Source: Litsea cubeba
Lineage: Eukaryota; Streptophyta; Magnoliopsida; Laurales; Lauraceae
Assembly (NCBI GenBank): GCA_012931725.1
Contig: CM022945.1
Coordinates: 151,663,583 to 151,727,582, forward strand
DNA length: 64,000 nt
Reading direction: 5' to 3'
Positions 34,801-45,692 of the stretch are shown piece after piece. The position numbers and the translations under genes are program-made. Position 1 is the stretch's first letter; every line of letters starts with the position of its first letter. The notes beneath the pieces were generated by a model. It was given only the letters and a program-made list of their open reading frames with translations, had not been told where the DNA came from and searched no databases.

Positions 34801-35395
34801 CCACTGAGACTCACCTCGGGTTCATACACCCAGGCTTCTCTAAATCTTGGGTTCATACACCCTGAGACTGACCTCGGGTTCATACACGCAGGCTTCTCTA
34901 AATCTTGGGTTCATACACCCTGAGACTGACCTAGGGTTCATACACCCAGGCTTCTCTAAATCTTAGGTTCATACACCCTGAGACTGACATCAGGTTCATA
35001 CACCCAGGCTTCTCTAAATCTTGGGTTCATACACCCTGAGACTGACCTCGGGTTCATACACTCAGGCTTTTCTAAATCTTGGGTTCATACACCTTGAGAC
35101 TGACCTCGGGTTCATACACTCGGCTTCTCTAAATCTTGGGTTCATGCACCCTGAGACTGACCTAGGGTTCATACACCCAGGCTTCTCTAAATCTTGGGTT
35201 CATACACCCTGAGACTGACCTAGGGTTCATACACCCTGAGACTGACCTCGGGTTCATACACCCAGGCTTCTCTAAATCTTGGGTTCATACACCCTAAGAT
35301 TGATCTCGGGTCCATGCACCCAGGCTTCTCAAAACCTTGGGTTCATATGCCTCGGGATTGACCTCGGGTGTGCACACCCAGGCCCCCAAGGTTCA
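34801..35395 (+). repeat. Tandem 58-bp repeat block downstream of pol (element A)
   Basis: About ten copies of a 58-bp unit (cttctctaaatcttgggttcatacaccct...) start 90 bp after the integrase end. One copy is truncated near 35221. The unit is unrelated to the block at the same place in B. Confidence 0.95.
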
Positions 35396-36467
35396 CCTCG
35401 GCAAAAAAAGAAAAAAAAAGATAGAGAGAAACTCCACTTGCATCCATAGAAATTCCATTTATATTGACTAGAATGTCTCCATTACAATAAGAGAATTTCG
35501 TTACATGGGTTGCAGAAAAGTAGTAAAAAAGAGAATTTCATTTCATGAGTTGCAGAAAAGCAACAGAAAGTACAGTAAGGAGGCTCACAGTCCTCTAAAA
35601 GCAAGAAATAAAGCTTGAAAGCACTACTCTTCATTGGTCCTCGATCCTTGGAGGTCTACAATACCCTGTGGTCAGTTAGACCAAAATTTACAAACAAGCC
35701 CCCGGTTCACCGCAGATGTCTGATCTCCTCCCAGCAACATCGACGAGAGTTGATCAAAGATCCGCGTTCAGAGAGCGCGCGGTCCATGGTGACTGGATTT
35801 AGAGGACACGTGGTCCACGATGGCCGGTCACAACCTTTCCCGGAGTTGTTTTCAGTCGCAAATGGTTCACACAGAGCAAGGGTTTTTAAAGGACTCTTGA
35901 GGGATGAAACCACCAGAGTATCTGGCGGGAGTAGGCAGATCTCCATGCCTGTGAGGAACGTAAGGGGCCACTGATTTGGGTCTCTCTTCCTTGGCCGGCT
36001 CATCTCCCCTACTCGAGGCAATGGTGAACGCGAAGCAGAGGAGAGCCTCTACTTATAGGGGGAAAGGAGGCTCGGGTTCCAAGACTTCATTTATGGAGTA
36101 TGGCCTCCCATGGCTTCACGTGCGGCGCGCGTTATCTATAAGTTGACTGGCTAATCGGATGCTGACAAGTGGAGTCATCTACTTATTTTCCGCATCGATT
36201 GTACTGCTGTATTTAGTATTATTTATGAGCCTCGGAATGCGGGATACCAGGACGGATAACAATGGAAACCGCCAGGTACCCTCATTCCAACTCAGGCAAT
36301 CCTCCTACCGCAAGCCACCAATATCTAGCCGGACTCAGACACTTAGCCAACACAAGAAAAAGATTCACAAAAGGAGAACAAGAGCAGTTTTATTAACTTG
36401 ATTTCCGTGTACAAGGTAAAAAGTTACAATTGGAAAGCAGGAAATGCAATCGGTAAGCATAAAAAAA
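35396..36467. other. Element A spacer between tandem repeats and the antisense gene
   Basis: This part has no match in B. It includes the possible antisense frame at 35707-36003 and short open frames of unclear meaning. It would be the 3' flank of the antisense gene. Confidence 0.5.
35707..36003 (-). other. Possible small antisense gene of element A, 98 codons
   Basis: On the minus strand a TATA-like box (ctataagtag, 36060-36051) lies about 50 bp before an ATG at 36003. The frame is rich in proline, serine and charged residues, with GMEICLLPPDTLVVSSL. I do not recognise it and B has no counterpart. It may be an element-specific gene or chance. Confidence 0.3.
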
Positions 36468-38648
36468 TTACAAGGGAAGACTTCGGCAGACGTCGAGGGC
36501 TAGAGCAACGTCCTCATTGTTTCTCTGAAGGTTCGGTCGCCTCGGCAACAGGCGCAGTCGTTTCTGGCACCTCGCAACCCGGGGACTATCAGGAAGGGGG
36601 GCAGGGCTCGATTCTGATTCCGGGACTGAATACTTCGGGAGATTCTGATGGACCGGATGATCGTCAGGAATCCCCGTTTCTTTCAATGCAGCCCGGCATC
36701 CTTCCTCAAACAGAAGAGAGCTTATCTCCCCCACTTGTCTTTCATAGCCCTCCGTTGCCCGGTCCACTCCCTTCTGGAAAGCAGCATGGATCTCGGCCCG
36801 GAGTGAAGACTTGAGCTCAGTATTCTCCTTCAACGACTACTCTAGTTTGGCCTTCTGTCTCGCCAGTTCGGATGCCGACTCGGCCCTTTGTTTCTCCAGC
36901 TCAGCCTCCAGCTCGAGCATCCTCTTTGTCTTCGACCGGACCTCCCCTTTTAGCTCATGGGTCTTGGCCGTGAGGTTGGTGATGTTAGTCACCACCACCT
37001 CATTTTCCGCAGTCAGCTCGGCGTTGCTCTTCATCAAGTCAGCCAGCCTGCTTTGGCGATCCGCCAAGTCCTTCCTGTGTCTCTCCCTCTCAGATTCCAA
37101 CTGCGAGACTCTGGAAACGTTCTTGTCACTCCTCTCCACGACCAGCTGGAGCCTCTGTACATTCTACAAAAGAAAGCCATTAGATACGAGAAGCCGATGC
37201 GGAATCTATCAAAGTTGACTAAAGATACTTACTATGAGAGCAACGTGAATCGCTGAGGCCAGCAAACACTCATTGTCATACTTCGCGTGATGCTCCATGT
37301 CACGCTGGAGAGCGCAGGCTTTGGTGAGCACCCCGATGACTGGAGGGTTCCTCGCTACCCGGTCCTCCACGTTCAAGGGCCTCCCGGGATGAGTCTCCAG
37401 CTTCGGCCTCTATGGTGCCAGCACAATGGGATGAGACCCCGAGCCTTGCCCTGAAGGTCCGCTGGTTTCGCGTCCCTTCTCGGGAGGAGCCTTGTCCACC
37501 GGCGCACTCTTTTCGGGAGGAGCCTTCCCCCCAGGGTCGCGCGCAGACCCTTTGTCCTTTTGGGCCTTCTGAGCCCCCAGTTCTCTCTCCCCCGCCTTGG
37601 ACCTCTTGCTCGATGGAGATCCATCCCTCATACTGTCGGGAGAGCGTCGCCGGGTTCCCACACTCGGGGCGATAATAAGAGTGGAAGAGACCGCGACTCC
37701 TCCCGGGCCCGAGGCTGCGCGGGTACTGGCAGAAGAAGGCACTGCCGAAGAAGAAGAAAACCGGCTCTTGAATCTGGCCGTCAGGTCTTTGGTTTTCAAC
37801 GGAGGAAATCTCCTTCCATCCCCTCTCCTTGGTCAGAGGAATAAGCCTCTACGGCCTCTGTCAGGCTTACTGACCCCGAACTGGCAGAAGTAGATGCCTC
37901 AGTGCCATATGCGATCCGGCGAGCGACGGGATTAATCAGCGGAATACCCACAGCTACCGCTAATGTGACGGAAGGTTCGCCTGTCTGCGGCTCATCCCCC
38001 TATGATGTTTCGACCCTTTTATAGTGATCGCGGTACCTCGGTGTGTAGCCCAGCAGCTTCCAGGCCGACGTGTTCTCGTACCCGGTATATTTTTCGACCT
38101 TCTTGTGGTCGGCTACGTTCTTTTCCCAGCCGTCACGTGTCGCACGACGCTGCCTCTCTCGCAGATTTGCACGACAAGACAAGACATCAGTTCGGCAATT
38201 CGAAGAGGTCATCCTCGGCATTCTTATTTGAATCTTCCAAGGCCGAGACGAAGCCCTTCTGGAGCTGTTTGACCTGGAGGTAGTAGTTGCCTCCGCCGGC
38301 CTTACAAATGTCATATGCATCCTCGATGTCATGGACACCGAGGTTGATTCCTAAAACCTCGTTTAGCTTGGCCGTGCCCATAACGACCATGTAGCCATTG
38401 GACATCAGCTGGCAGGGTGCGAGAGACCAGGTGCTGAGGCAAGCCCTAAGCAAAGGGTGTAAGGCAAACCTAACCCCACCCTCAATTACAGAAATCAAGG
38501 GGAACGACATCCAGCCGCTGGACAGGCAACGCAGGGCGTAGTTGGAAGGAGCTACCGACCTGAGGCGAACCCCCTCCGGGATACTGTACGCCTCCTTGAA
38601 TCTAGCTATACCCTCAGGGGTCTCTAACTGAAACTTGTGACCGGTCAT
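36468..38648 (-). pseudogene. Antisense gene of Gypsy A (plant 'putative gypsy type transposon' family-like, coiled coil)
   Basis: Read on the minus strand from ATG 38648, the N-terminal part resembles the PF04195-type plant domain: FKEAYSIPEGVRLR, SGWMSFPLISVIEGG, RFALHPLLRACL, then MGTAKLNEVLGINLG. Next comes YTGYENTSAWKLLGYTPRYR (to about 38020), a low-complexity Ser/Pro/Lys linker (37410-37799) and GRPLNVEDRVARN...ACALQRDM. A GT-AG intron (37232-37164) precedes a coiled coil (ELTAENEVVVTNITNL and on). In-frame stops include one at 36837-36839. Compared with B, about 150 bp around the intron near 38190 is deleted. It is convergent to pol. Function unknown. Confidence 0.8.
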
Positions 38649-38650
38649 TT

Positions 38651-38731
38651 CTATGACTTGGGGTTGAAAAAGGAAGGCGAGAAGAAATAAAGGGGAAAAA
38701 CCCTAAAGAACCCAGACTCTGGAAGACTTAC
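38651..38731 (-). other. Leader intron of the antisense gene (element A)
   Basis: A donor gtaagt (38731-38726) and acceptor atag just before the ATG frame an intron of about 80 nt. An alternative acceptor is at 38658-38657. B has an intron at the same place. Confidence 0.6.
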
Positions 38732-38880
38732 AGATGGACGAATTAGAGATGAAGACCAATCTAGGCACGCAATATCCTCGGCGTTACGTAATCGTCCTCG
38801 CCTGAAAATCTCTGGAGAAGTCTTATGAGAATGAAGGTAAGAAGCGGAGATAAAGAAAGTAAGGCAGAAGAAGACACCCC

Positions 38881-38888
38881 CATTTATA
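38881..38888 (-). promoter_or_regulatory. TATA box for the antisense gene (element A)
   Basis: On the minus strand the sequence reads ccttttataaatg, about 235 bp before the ATG. B has a TATA-like box 210 bp before its ATG. Confidence 0.5.
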
Positions 38889-39872
38889 AAAGGAAGAAGG
38901 CCATCATTGGGCGCCATTAAGAAATTTGAAAGGGCCGCGTCGCGAATCGCGCCTGTCCCGTCAGTTTGACGGCACAGTCAGTCATACAATGACACGTATT
39001 ACTGCCAGCTCGTTCCCTGTGAATGGGTGTGTACTCAAAGTTTATCCCAATATTATTTAGTCCCACAGTAACATTTGTAGTTTGATATAGTCGCAGCCAT
39101 GTTTAATAGAGTGGAAGTCCACCTTAGGTCCCACCTATCAAGAATCAAAGCAGCCTTCCATTCTATAGCATGTATTTAAGTATTTCTCAAATATCTCTTG
39201 GTCCTACTATAAGATTTGTTTATCAGGGTTTTTTTATATCAAATGATTAATTAAATGATGGGACCAATTCAGATTGAAGTAAAACTTGGAGGCGCCCCAT
39301 ATATGGGGAGGAAGTGTAGTTTTAGTGGTTTAGATTTCAATAGGTAGAACCCATCGTAGATTCTCAGGCTTTGTAATTCACGATTTCTCTAAATACAAGC
39401 CTTAGAGGAACTGAACGAAAAAAGAAAGGGAAGTTGTAGGTAGGGTCAGGGCTTATTGCTTTTTTGGGCGTATATTATACATATATACATGCAAGTGGCA
39501 AGACCGATTTGGCAGAAGCGTACTAGACCATAACATGTAATGTATGCGGGTTGGAGGAGTGAACATTAACCCGGCCCCTTTTTTTTACGGGTCAGCAAAA
39601 TATGACCCATGACTGATTCGCATTTCATGCGGGTTAGGGTGGGGCTTGCAGGTCGGTTCAAGTTCCGCCACCCCTAATTACCTTTAAATAGAGATTTCCT
39701 TGCCTACTTCTCAAATTAAAAATATTTCCCCATAGCTAATCAATACTATTTTATTGGACAAAAATGCCATTCTTTCTATGATATTGCACATATGTAATGC
39801 ATTATGCGGTATCGCAAAATCGTCTTTTTGAGCCCGAGCACCATATACTTGTAAGATATCATATACTAACCG

Positions 39873-40099
39873 AAAAGCTTAAGCTGATAGGTGGAAGGCC
39901 CAAACAAGTATATGAAGCCTTATCAAATGCATTACTTGGGCAACTTGGGTTGTGGGACTTTCCCAACACTCCCCTCACGTGCACGTCTAACAGATTTTAT
40001 GGACGTGCTTGGTATGTGGGCTACACAAGAACGATGGGATCGGGACCCGTTTTGATACCATGTTTCAACCCAAAAGCTTAAACTAATAGGTGGAAGGCC
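39873..40099. repeat. 28-bp direct repeat 199 bp apart
   Basis: aaaagcttaa(g/a)ct(g/a)ataggtggaaggcc occurs at 39873-39900 and 40072-40099 with two differences. Between them lie tgataccatgttt and a cccctcacgtgcacg motif common in plant retroelement debris. It may be part of the neighbouring TRIM-like element or an older one. Confidence 0.7.
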
Positions 40100-40396
40100 T
40101 CCATCCAAGGGAGAGTATTGAAAAGTATTATGCGCAACGCCTTGAGGTTTTGGTGAAAATGATTAGCTAAAGAAATTTAATATTGTATCAGAGCCAATCG
40201 GTTGCGAGTTCAAATCCCAGGAGGAATGACTCGAGGCAAAAAAAAAAAGTGTGCTACCAAAACTGCGTCGACCGGTTTCATCTGAGGGGGAGTGTTGAGG
40301 AGTGAGCTCCACCCAATGAGGAGTATTGAAAGTATTTATGCTGCCTTTACTAACGCATCGAGGTTTTGGTAAAAATGGTTAGCTAAGGAACTTTAA
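40080..40396 (+). mobile_element. TRIM-like miniature LTR element
   Basis: Two imperfect direct repeats of about 70-100 bp (ending at 40180 and 40396; core gaggttttggt(g)aaaatg(a/g)ttagctaa) flank 112 bp. Just after the left repeat comes attgtatcagagcc (40182-40195), close to a methionine tRNA primer site. Just before the right repeat comes gagggggag, a polypurine tract, then TGTTGAGGAG at 40293. The unit has no coding capacity. The left edge is approximate. Confidence 0.6.
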
Positions 40397-40485
40397 GAAT
40401 TTTTCCCTCTATTCCCATTCCTTTTCCTTCTACTATGTCCCCATTTCCTATTCTTCCTACTTGATTTTATCCCTATAATTTCACG

Positions 40486-40527
<42 letters not shown>

Positions 40528-40545
40528 CCCCTTTTTTTTTTTTTT
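40486..40545. repeat. Poly-C run of 41 followed by poly-T
   Basis: Forty-one C (40486-40526), one G, four C, then 14 T. The G-rich complement could fold into a quadruplex. The length may be affected by sequencing or assembly. Confidence 0.9.
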
Positions 40546-41231
40546 AAATCTTCTTGTTGTACATTAAAATGAGTGCAAAAACCCAAAATGAGTATAACTT
40601 CTCCAAAATGGGAAAAGTTTGGCCCCATCTGGATAAGCATTATTTACATATTAAAATGAGTGCAAAAAATACCCCTAAGCCATTAACTCCAAAAACCTAA
40701 GGTAAAGATTTAAAACCCCTAAACATTAACAAAACATATAAAAAAAAACCTTAAAAAATATTGGCCTAACATTAATACCTAATAACAATGTGTTGTCCTC
40801 AAAACATTGTACTTATATATATATATATGTTCTTATACCTTTTGGTTGATGCGTTGATCTACATTTCATACCTAGGTATGAACTTGTCGTTCGTAGCTTA
40901 AAATAAATAAATAAAAATCCTTATCTAAAACACTGAATGAAGGTCAGTTAGGTTGACTATGGAAATGGGGACACAGTTGTAGAAAAAGGAATGGGAACAT
41001 AGAGGAAAAATGTAATGGTCGGGCTAATAAAAGGCTGATTTTTTGATATTGCACAATTTATTAAATATGTGCAACATAAGAAAAATAAGGGAGTTTTCGA
41101 CCGATAAAACATTACAGCTCAACTGTGGGGAAATAATTAAAATTTGAAAAGCATGCGGGGAAATCTATATTTAAAGTTAAGAATATGGTCAAAACCACAA
41201 GAATAAAAGAATTGAATTCTTCTTCTTCCCC

Positions 41232-41254
41232 TTTTTTTTTTTTTTTTTTTTTTT
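41232..41254. repeat. Poly-T run of 23
   Basis: A homopolymer of T in AT-rich sequence; no retroposon body was recognised next to it. Confidence 0.9.
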
Positions 41255-43059
41255 GTGATGTGCATTAGGCTAGTTGTTAAATGTAATTTGACTAATTTAG
41301 TAAACTTTCATAAATTGTAGAAGTTGGAGATAAGAATTATTATAAAAAGAGTTTTTGTATATAATGCCCAAGGTTTTTGGGATTTGTAAATAGTCCTATG
41401 TGTTTTCATTATTTAGCAATGCATCCCTACTTATTCATTTTAATACCTTCCATGTCCTCAAAATAAGTAACATTATAACCACCATAAGTTTTTAGAGTAA
41501 AATGAAACTTTGCCCAGTTTTTTTTATCTCTAAATGCATAATTTCAAAGGCTTGGACTTATTTTTCTTTAGAGTTTGTGACATTGACAATTACTGTAATA
41601 CATTTAGTGGGACGGTAACCCCACATAAATCTATTTTATCAATATAGGGCCCATTTCATTTAAATCCAAATTGATCATAATGACAATTAACACTTGTTTC
41701 TATAATTGGCTATAATTGACCCAATCCACGCATGACCCACCATTGGATTGATGGAAGTCTTAAAACATATGATTATGCTTCATGTGCATAGCTAGAGAGT
41801 TATGGAGATAGAGACTCTGGGACTTGGGATAAAAATATGGTGTTTTTGTCCGCAATGATATATATAATCATTTTTGTCAAATACATGTGTGTAATGACAA
41901 AGTTGTCATTTTTATAAAAAATCAACACAAATTTTATGGTGGTTATCCATTTTCAATAAGACTATTGATTTCAGGGACATTGCAGGTATTCAAATAAAAA
42001 GGCAAGAATGTATTGCTAAATACTCAAAACATAGGGCCGGTTTACGAATTCTATAAAAATCTCTTATAAAAACTCTTATAAAAACTATAATAACTTCTAA
42101 GAAATAAGGACAAAGGTCAAGATTGTAGAATAAATTTAGGATAAAATAAAAGAAAATAAAAAATAATTGCTCAAGTAATTGGAGACATGACCAAATATCA
42201 CTTCAATCATGTTGGTGATGATGGATGTTTGGGACTAAGTTGTTGAGGTAGAGATTGCAGGAAGATAGAATAGAAAGCTGTTGTTCAATTGAAGAGAGTT
42301 GCTTTTACTCTTTGTACAATAATGTGTTTATATATTGTAAGTTGTTTTTAAATTGATTCAAGGATGATACATTCAAGAGTCTTGATACATTCAAGAGTCT
42401 TCTTTGAATCCTTGGTAATAATTATTGACTGTCAACTAAGAAGCAATTTTGATAAAATTGAGGAATTCATAAATTTGAAGATTTCTCCCTACCTATGCAA
42501 TAAGGTCCTCATTGAGGATTTGTAGTTGAGGTTCCTAAGGTAACACTTGATACCAGGCAAGGAGTTTGCAGATTTGAGGAGGAACTTGTAGATTCGAGGA
42601 TTGCTTGCTCTCTCTTTTAGTTGAGGATTTCCAAATTGTAGTGGGAATGGGGGTGGTTAGAAAATATTTAAAATATTAAGATCTTCGATGACCCAATTTG
42701 TCGAAGATTTGCAATCGCCATTTTCCATGACTTCATGGAAGAAGAAAATCATTTCTTCGAGGATTTAGTTGCTAAATGTGACCTTCAGGTATTTAAGAAT
42801 GGGGCATTCGGCGACAAGTCCCTCAACATTTCACTTTCTGGTCTTAGATCCACTATTTTTTTCATAGTGTGGTAGGTTCTTTTTTCAAATTTGAAGGCCT
42901 AAAATGTCCAAGCTCTTTCTTTAAAAGTTCTTATTGATTTAAAGATAAATCACATTCCATGATTAGTCGGATATGCCATTAATATTGGTCAACTACCATT
43001 TAATTGGCCGTGATTAATGAAAATACCATTAATGAGATTTTCAAATATATTTTAAAAAA

Positions 43060-43280
43060 GCACAAATAAATCTCAAAAGAGCGCAAATAAATTTCAAAAA
43101 ATACAAATAATTTTCAAAAGACGCAGATAAATTTCAAAAGAATGTGGATAAATTTAAAAAGAGGCAAATAAATCTCAAAAGATACAAATAAATTTAAAAA
43201 ATATAAATAAATTTCAAAAGATGTAATTTAAAAAAAAAAAGTCAGATAAGTTTGAGAAAAATTCAGATAAATTTCACAAA
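43060..43280. repeat. Degenerate ~20-bp minisatellite (aaataaatttcaaaaga)
   Basis: About ten diverged copies of (g/t)caaataaatttcaaaaga follow each other. Confidence 0.85.
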
Positions 43281-43312
43281 AACCCAGCTTCCTTTTTTCT
43301 TCGTCAAGTCTA

Positions 43313-43423
43313 ATGGCGATTGTGGATTCCGGTGGCTCTACTTCTCCGATACCAGTGGAGAGATCCGACGATGCCCTTTCTCCTATTTCGGCGTGCGGAA
43401 TCTCCTTCGACTGGGTTCTTTGA
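43313..43423 (+). other. Short open frame of 36 codons in a CG-rich island
   Basis: The frame starts MAIVDSGGSTSPIPVERSDD and ends at a TGA inside a 51-bp tandem duplication (43380-43430 and 43431-43481, tctcctattt...gcgtgc...ctccttcgactgggtt). The CG-rich stretch runs to about 43990. It could be the first exon of a decayed or captured gene. I do not recognise the product. Confidence 0.3.
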
Positions 43424-44693
43424 GTTTTTTCTCCTATTTTTGCGTGCAGAACCTCCTTCGACTGGGTTGTGTGAGTTTTCTTTCTTCTTCAGTTCAGGCA
43501 ACTCCCGTCGACTATGATGGCCAAACCTACCTTCTGCAACTGTCTACTGCTTCCTGAATCTATGTCTGCTGCAACTGTCCGCTGCTTTCTGCAATTCACT
43601 GCAACTCGTCTTCTCCGGCCAGAACCATTGAAGTCCATCTGGATCTTTTTTTCGGTCGTCTTCCTCGGTAATAAGCAACACGCAGGCCTTTGCTGCTTTA
43701 TTCTCCTCCAGCCAATTACCTGATTTCTTCTCCGAGCCCGGTGCACAGTACCTAGTACTCCCGCTGATCTTTCCTGTCTTCTCCGGCGACGCCTGGGCTG
43801 AGAGTCCAGATCCTCTTCTTTTCGGTGACGATCGGCATCCTACCTAGGTTCTTTTCCGGTTTGAAATTCCGGATCCTCTGAAGTTCTTTTTCGATTTGAC
43901 CAAATAGAGAATCAATCTCTGATTTGCGATGGCCCTCTGCACTGCGATGGCCAAGCAACACCCACTTCGATCTGAACCAGTGGTCCACTTGAGATCTCAC
44001 TAATCTTAAGGTTGATTGCGTACCGTAACTTGCCGAGAGAAACTGAGAGAAGAAGACTGAAGGGGGTTATCCGGGAAAATAAAGATTGCTATAGGAATGA
44101 GGGACACTGAAAGAATTGAAATTTTAAAATTCAAAACTTTATGCCTAAACATTCAAAAGGAAAAATCAGCCATGAATATGTCTGACATGGCGTATCTAGG
44201 GACCCTCACCAAAATATGTCAAGCTATATGCACTATAGGCCTTAAGCTTGGAGGAAAAAGTTGTTGGATTGGAGGCCTTATAAGACTGGGCTGAAGGACT
44301 TTTGGCTAATTATCCCTTTAAGAATCTATTTGGGAGGAATACGGGAGATACTTAAGAACTGAGCCTCAAGGAATTATTCATTTCGTAGGCCTTGATCTTT
44401 ACATAACAGTTTTTGTGGTTGGCAATACGAAGCATTAGATATAACAATCTCGATGTAGAGATGGGTTCTAAAGGTCTTTGATTGGTGCTTACAAATTGAT
44501 CAGTGGCCTATAACATGTGGCAGTGGATCTTGTTGCATCCAAATTAGGGGTGACAAAAATTGACCTTACCCGCCCAACCCGACCCATATATACCCGACTC
44601 ACATTTGACCTGTAGAACCCAACATTCATCATATAAAAGTCGGCCATGAGTCAATTGAATTTCACCCGTAGTAAAATGGGTTAAGGTTAAACC

Positions 44694-44869
44694 GTGTAAC
44701 ACATCCAACTTGCATTTTTATTTAAAAAAAGGGCAGTGTAGCCGTCAATGTACGTCTCTCCCATATCAAAATTGTGTAACTGTGTAACACATCCAACTTG
44801 CATTTTTATTCAAAAAAAGGGCATTGTAGGTGTCAATGTACGTCTCTCCCACATCAAAACTGTGAAGCA
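44694..44869 (+). repeat. Tandem duplication of an 88-bp unit
   Basis: gtgtaacacatccaacttgc starts at 44694 and 44782, with the two copies running through gtctctcccacatcaaaa. Gypsy B inserted only a few bases after the second copy. Confidence 0.9.
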
Positions 44870-44876
44870 TGCAATG

Positions 44877-45645
44877 TGTGTGGGGATGTCTCCCAAAGTA
44901 CTGAGGTTATATTAGCTTCGGTGCTAGTATCGGTTAATCACGCCTTGACCTCGGCGAACGTCACCAATGCGCTATCCGAGCCCGAAACCGTTTCTGGTCT
45001 CGGGCACCCCCGACCTCGACACAAAGTCTTCACCTCGACCACTCAGCTCGGCACCCGAGCCAGACTGTTAGCCGAGATGGACTCTGATGGCTGTACTTTC
45101 ACGGATATTCAGCTGAGTCTGACAAAGCCATCTTGGCCGCCCCTCACCCCTGACAGAGCGGCATCCAGCGGCTACGTCCCTTCAGGGTATGGCTCCAGGC
45201 CAGGCCCGATGGGACTAGGCCCAAAAGTCAGATATGGTAAGGCCCGATTAGACCAGCATTTAATGCATAATGGGCTGATCGGACTGCCATTTAATGTATA
45301 GTGCGTTGACGTGACAGCACCCCTAGGAGTGCTAAGACGTCATCATAAGCCCTGCCATGCAACGTAGGCTTCTTCCTTTATAAATAGAGGAGTGATCTCC
45401 ATCACTGGTACGCGCAATCACAACCTGAGAGCTTCCACTCTGTCTCTCTTCTCCTTTATCTCTATCCTATTGCTCAGATCCCATACTGACTTAGGCATCG
45501 GAGAGCCTTGTGCTGCCCACAGCCACGGTCCTTTGACTACCTAATCTTCTCCCCTTTTAGGTTTCGAGGCTACTCACCATCTTCGAAGGAGCATCAGACT
45601 CGACATAATCCCCATTACAAAGTCCGTAATATTTAGGCACTTACA
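44877..45645 (+). mobile_element. 5' LTR of Gypsy B
   Basis: It begins TGTGTGGGGATG and ends GGCACTTACA. A TATA box (tataaata) is at 45379-45386. The last 491 bp match the 3' LTR without a gap. Confidence 0.93.
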
Positions 45646-45666
45646 GTTTGCGCCATCTGTGGGAAA
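45646..45666 (+). promoter_or_regulatory. Primer-binding site of Gypsy B
   Basis: gtttgcgccatctgtgggaaa directly follows the LTR and matches the site in element A. The primer tRNA is not assigned. Confidence 0.7.
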
Positions 45667-45692
45667 GCATTAACCCGATCTTCCCAAACACC

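Larger units (their letters stand above)
11359..39025 (+). mobile_element. Gypsy (Tat-type) retrotransposon A, nested and lacking its 3' LTR
   Basis: The element has a 5' LTR, primer-binding site, gag, protease, reverse transcriptase, two RNase H domains, integrase, a tandem-repeat block and an antisense gene, in the same order as element B. Removing the insertions at 12552-20565, 23241-25007 and 25447-32392 leaves about 10.9 kb, close to B (11.2 kb). The first five bases outside the LTR are ccact (11354-11358). No 3' LTR copy is seen after the antisense gene; similarity to B fades around 39025, so the right edge is approximate. Confidence 0.85.
39026..44871. other. AT-rich intergenic DNA between the two Gypsy elements
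   Basis: No gene can be supported. The notable items (TRIM-like element, poly-C, poly-T, minisatellites, small frame at 43313) are listed separately. Stretches near 39550-39680 and 44550-44700 share a gggt/cccg-rich wording (acccgcccaacccgaccc) seen in degraded plant repeats. Confidence 0.5.

Noticed and set aside
39026..39100. Possible LTR start tgtgtactcaaagtttatccc right of element A
   Set aside because: It does not match the A LTR (TGTGTGGGGTGA...), and no matching end or duplication was found.
40182..40215. tRNA-like piece (tatcagagcc...gagttcaaatccc, resembling a B box)
   Set aside because: No acceptor stem or anticodon arm can be formed. The first part is better read as a primer-binding site of the TRIM-like element.
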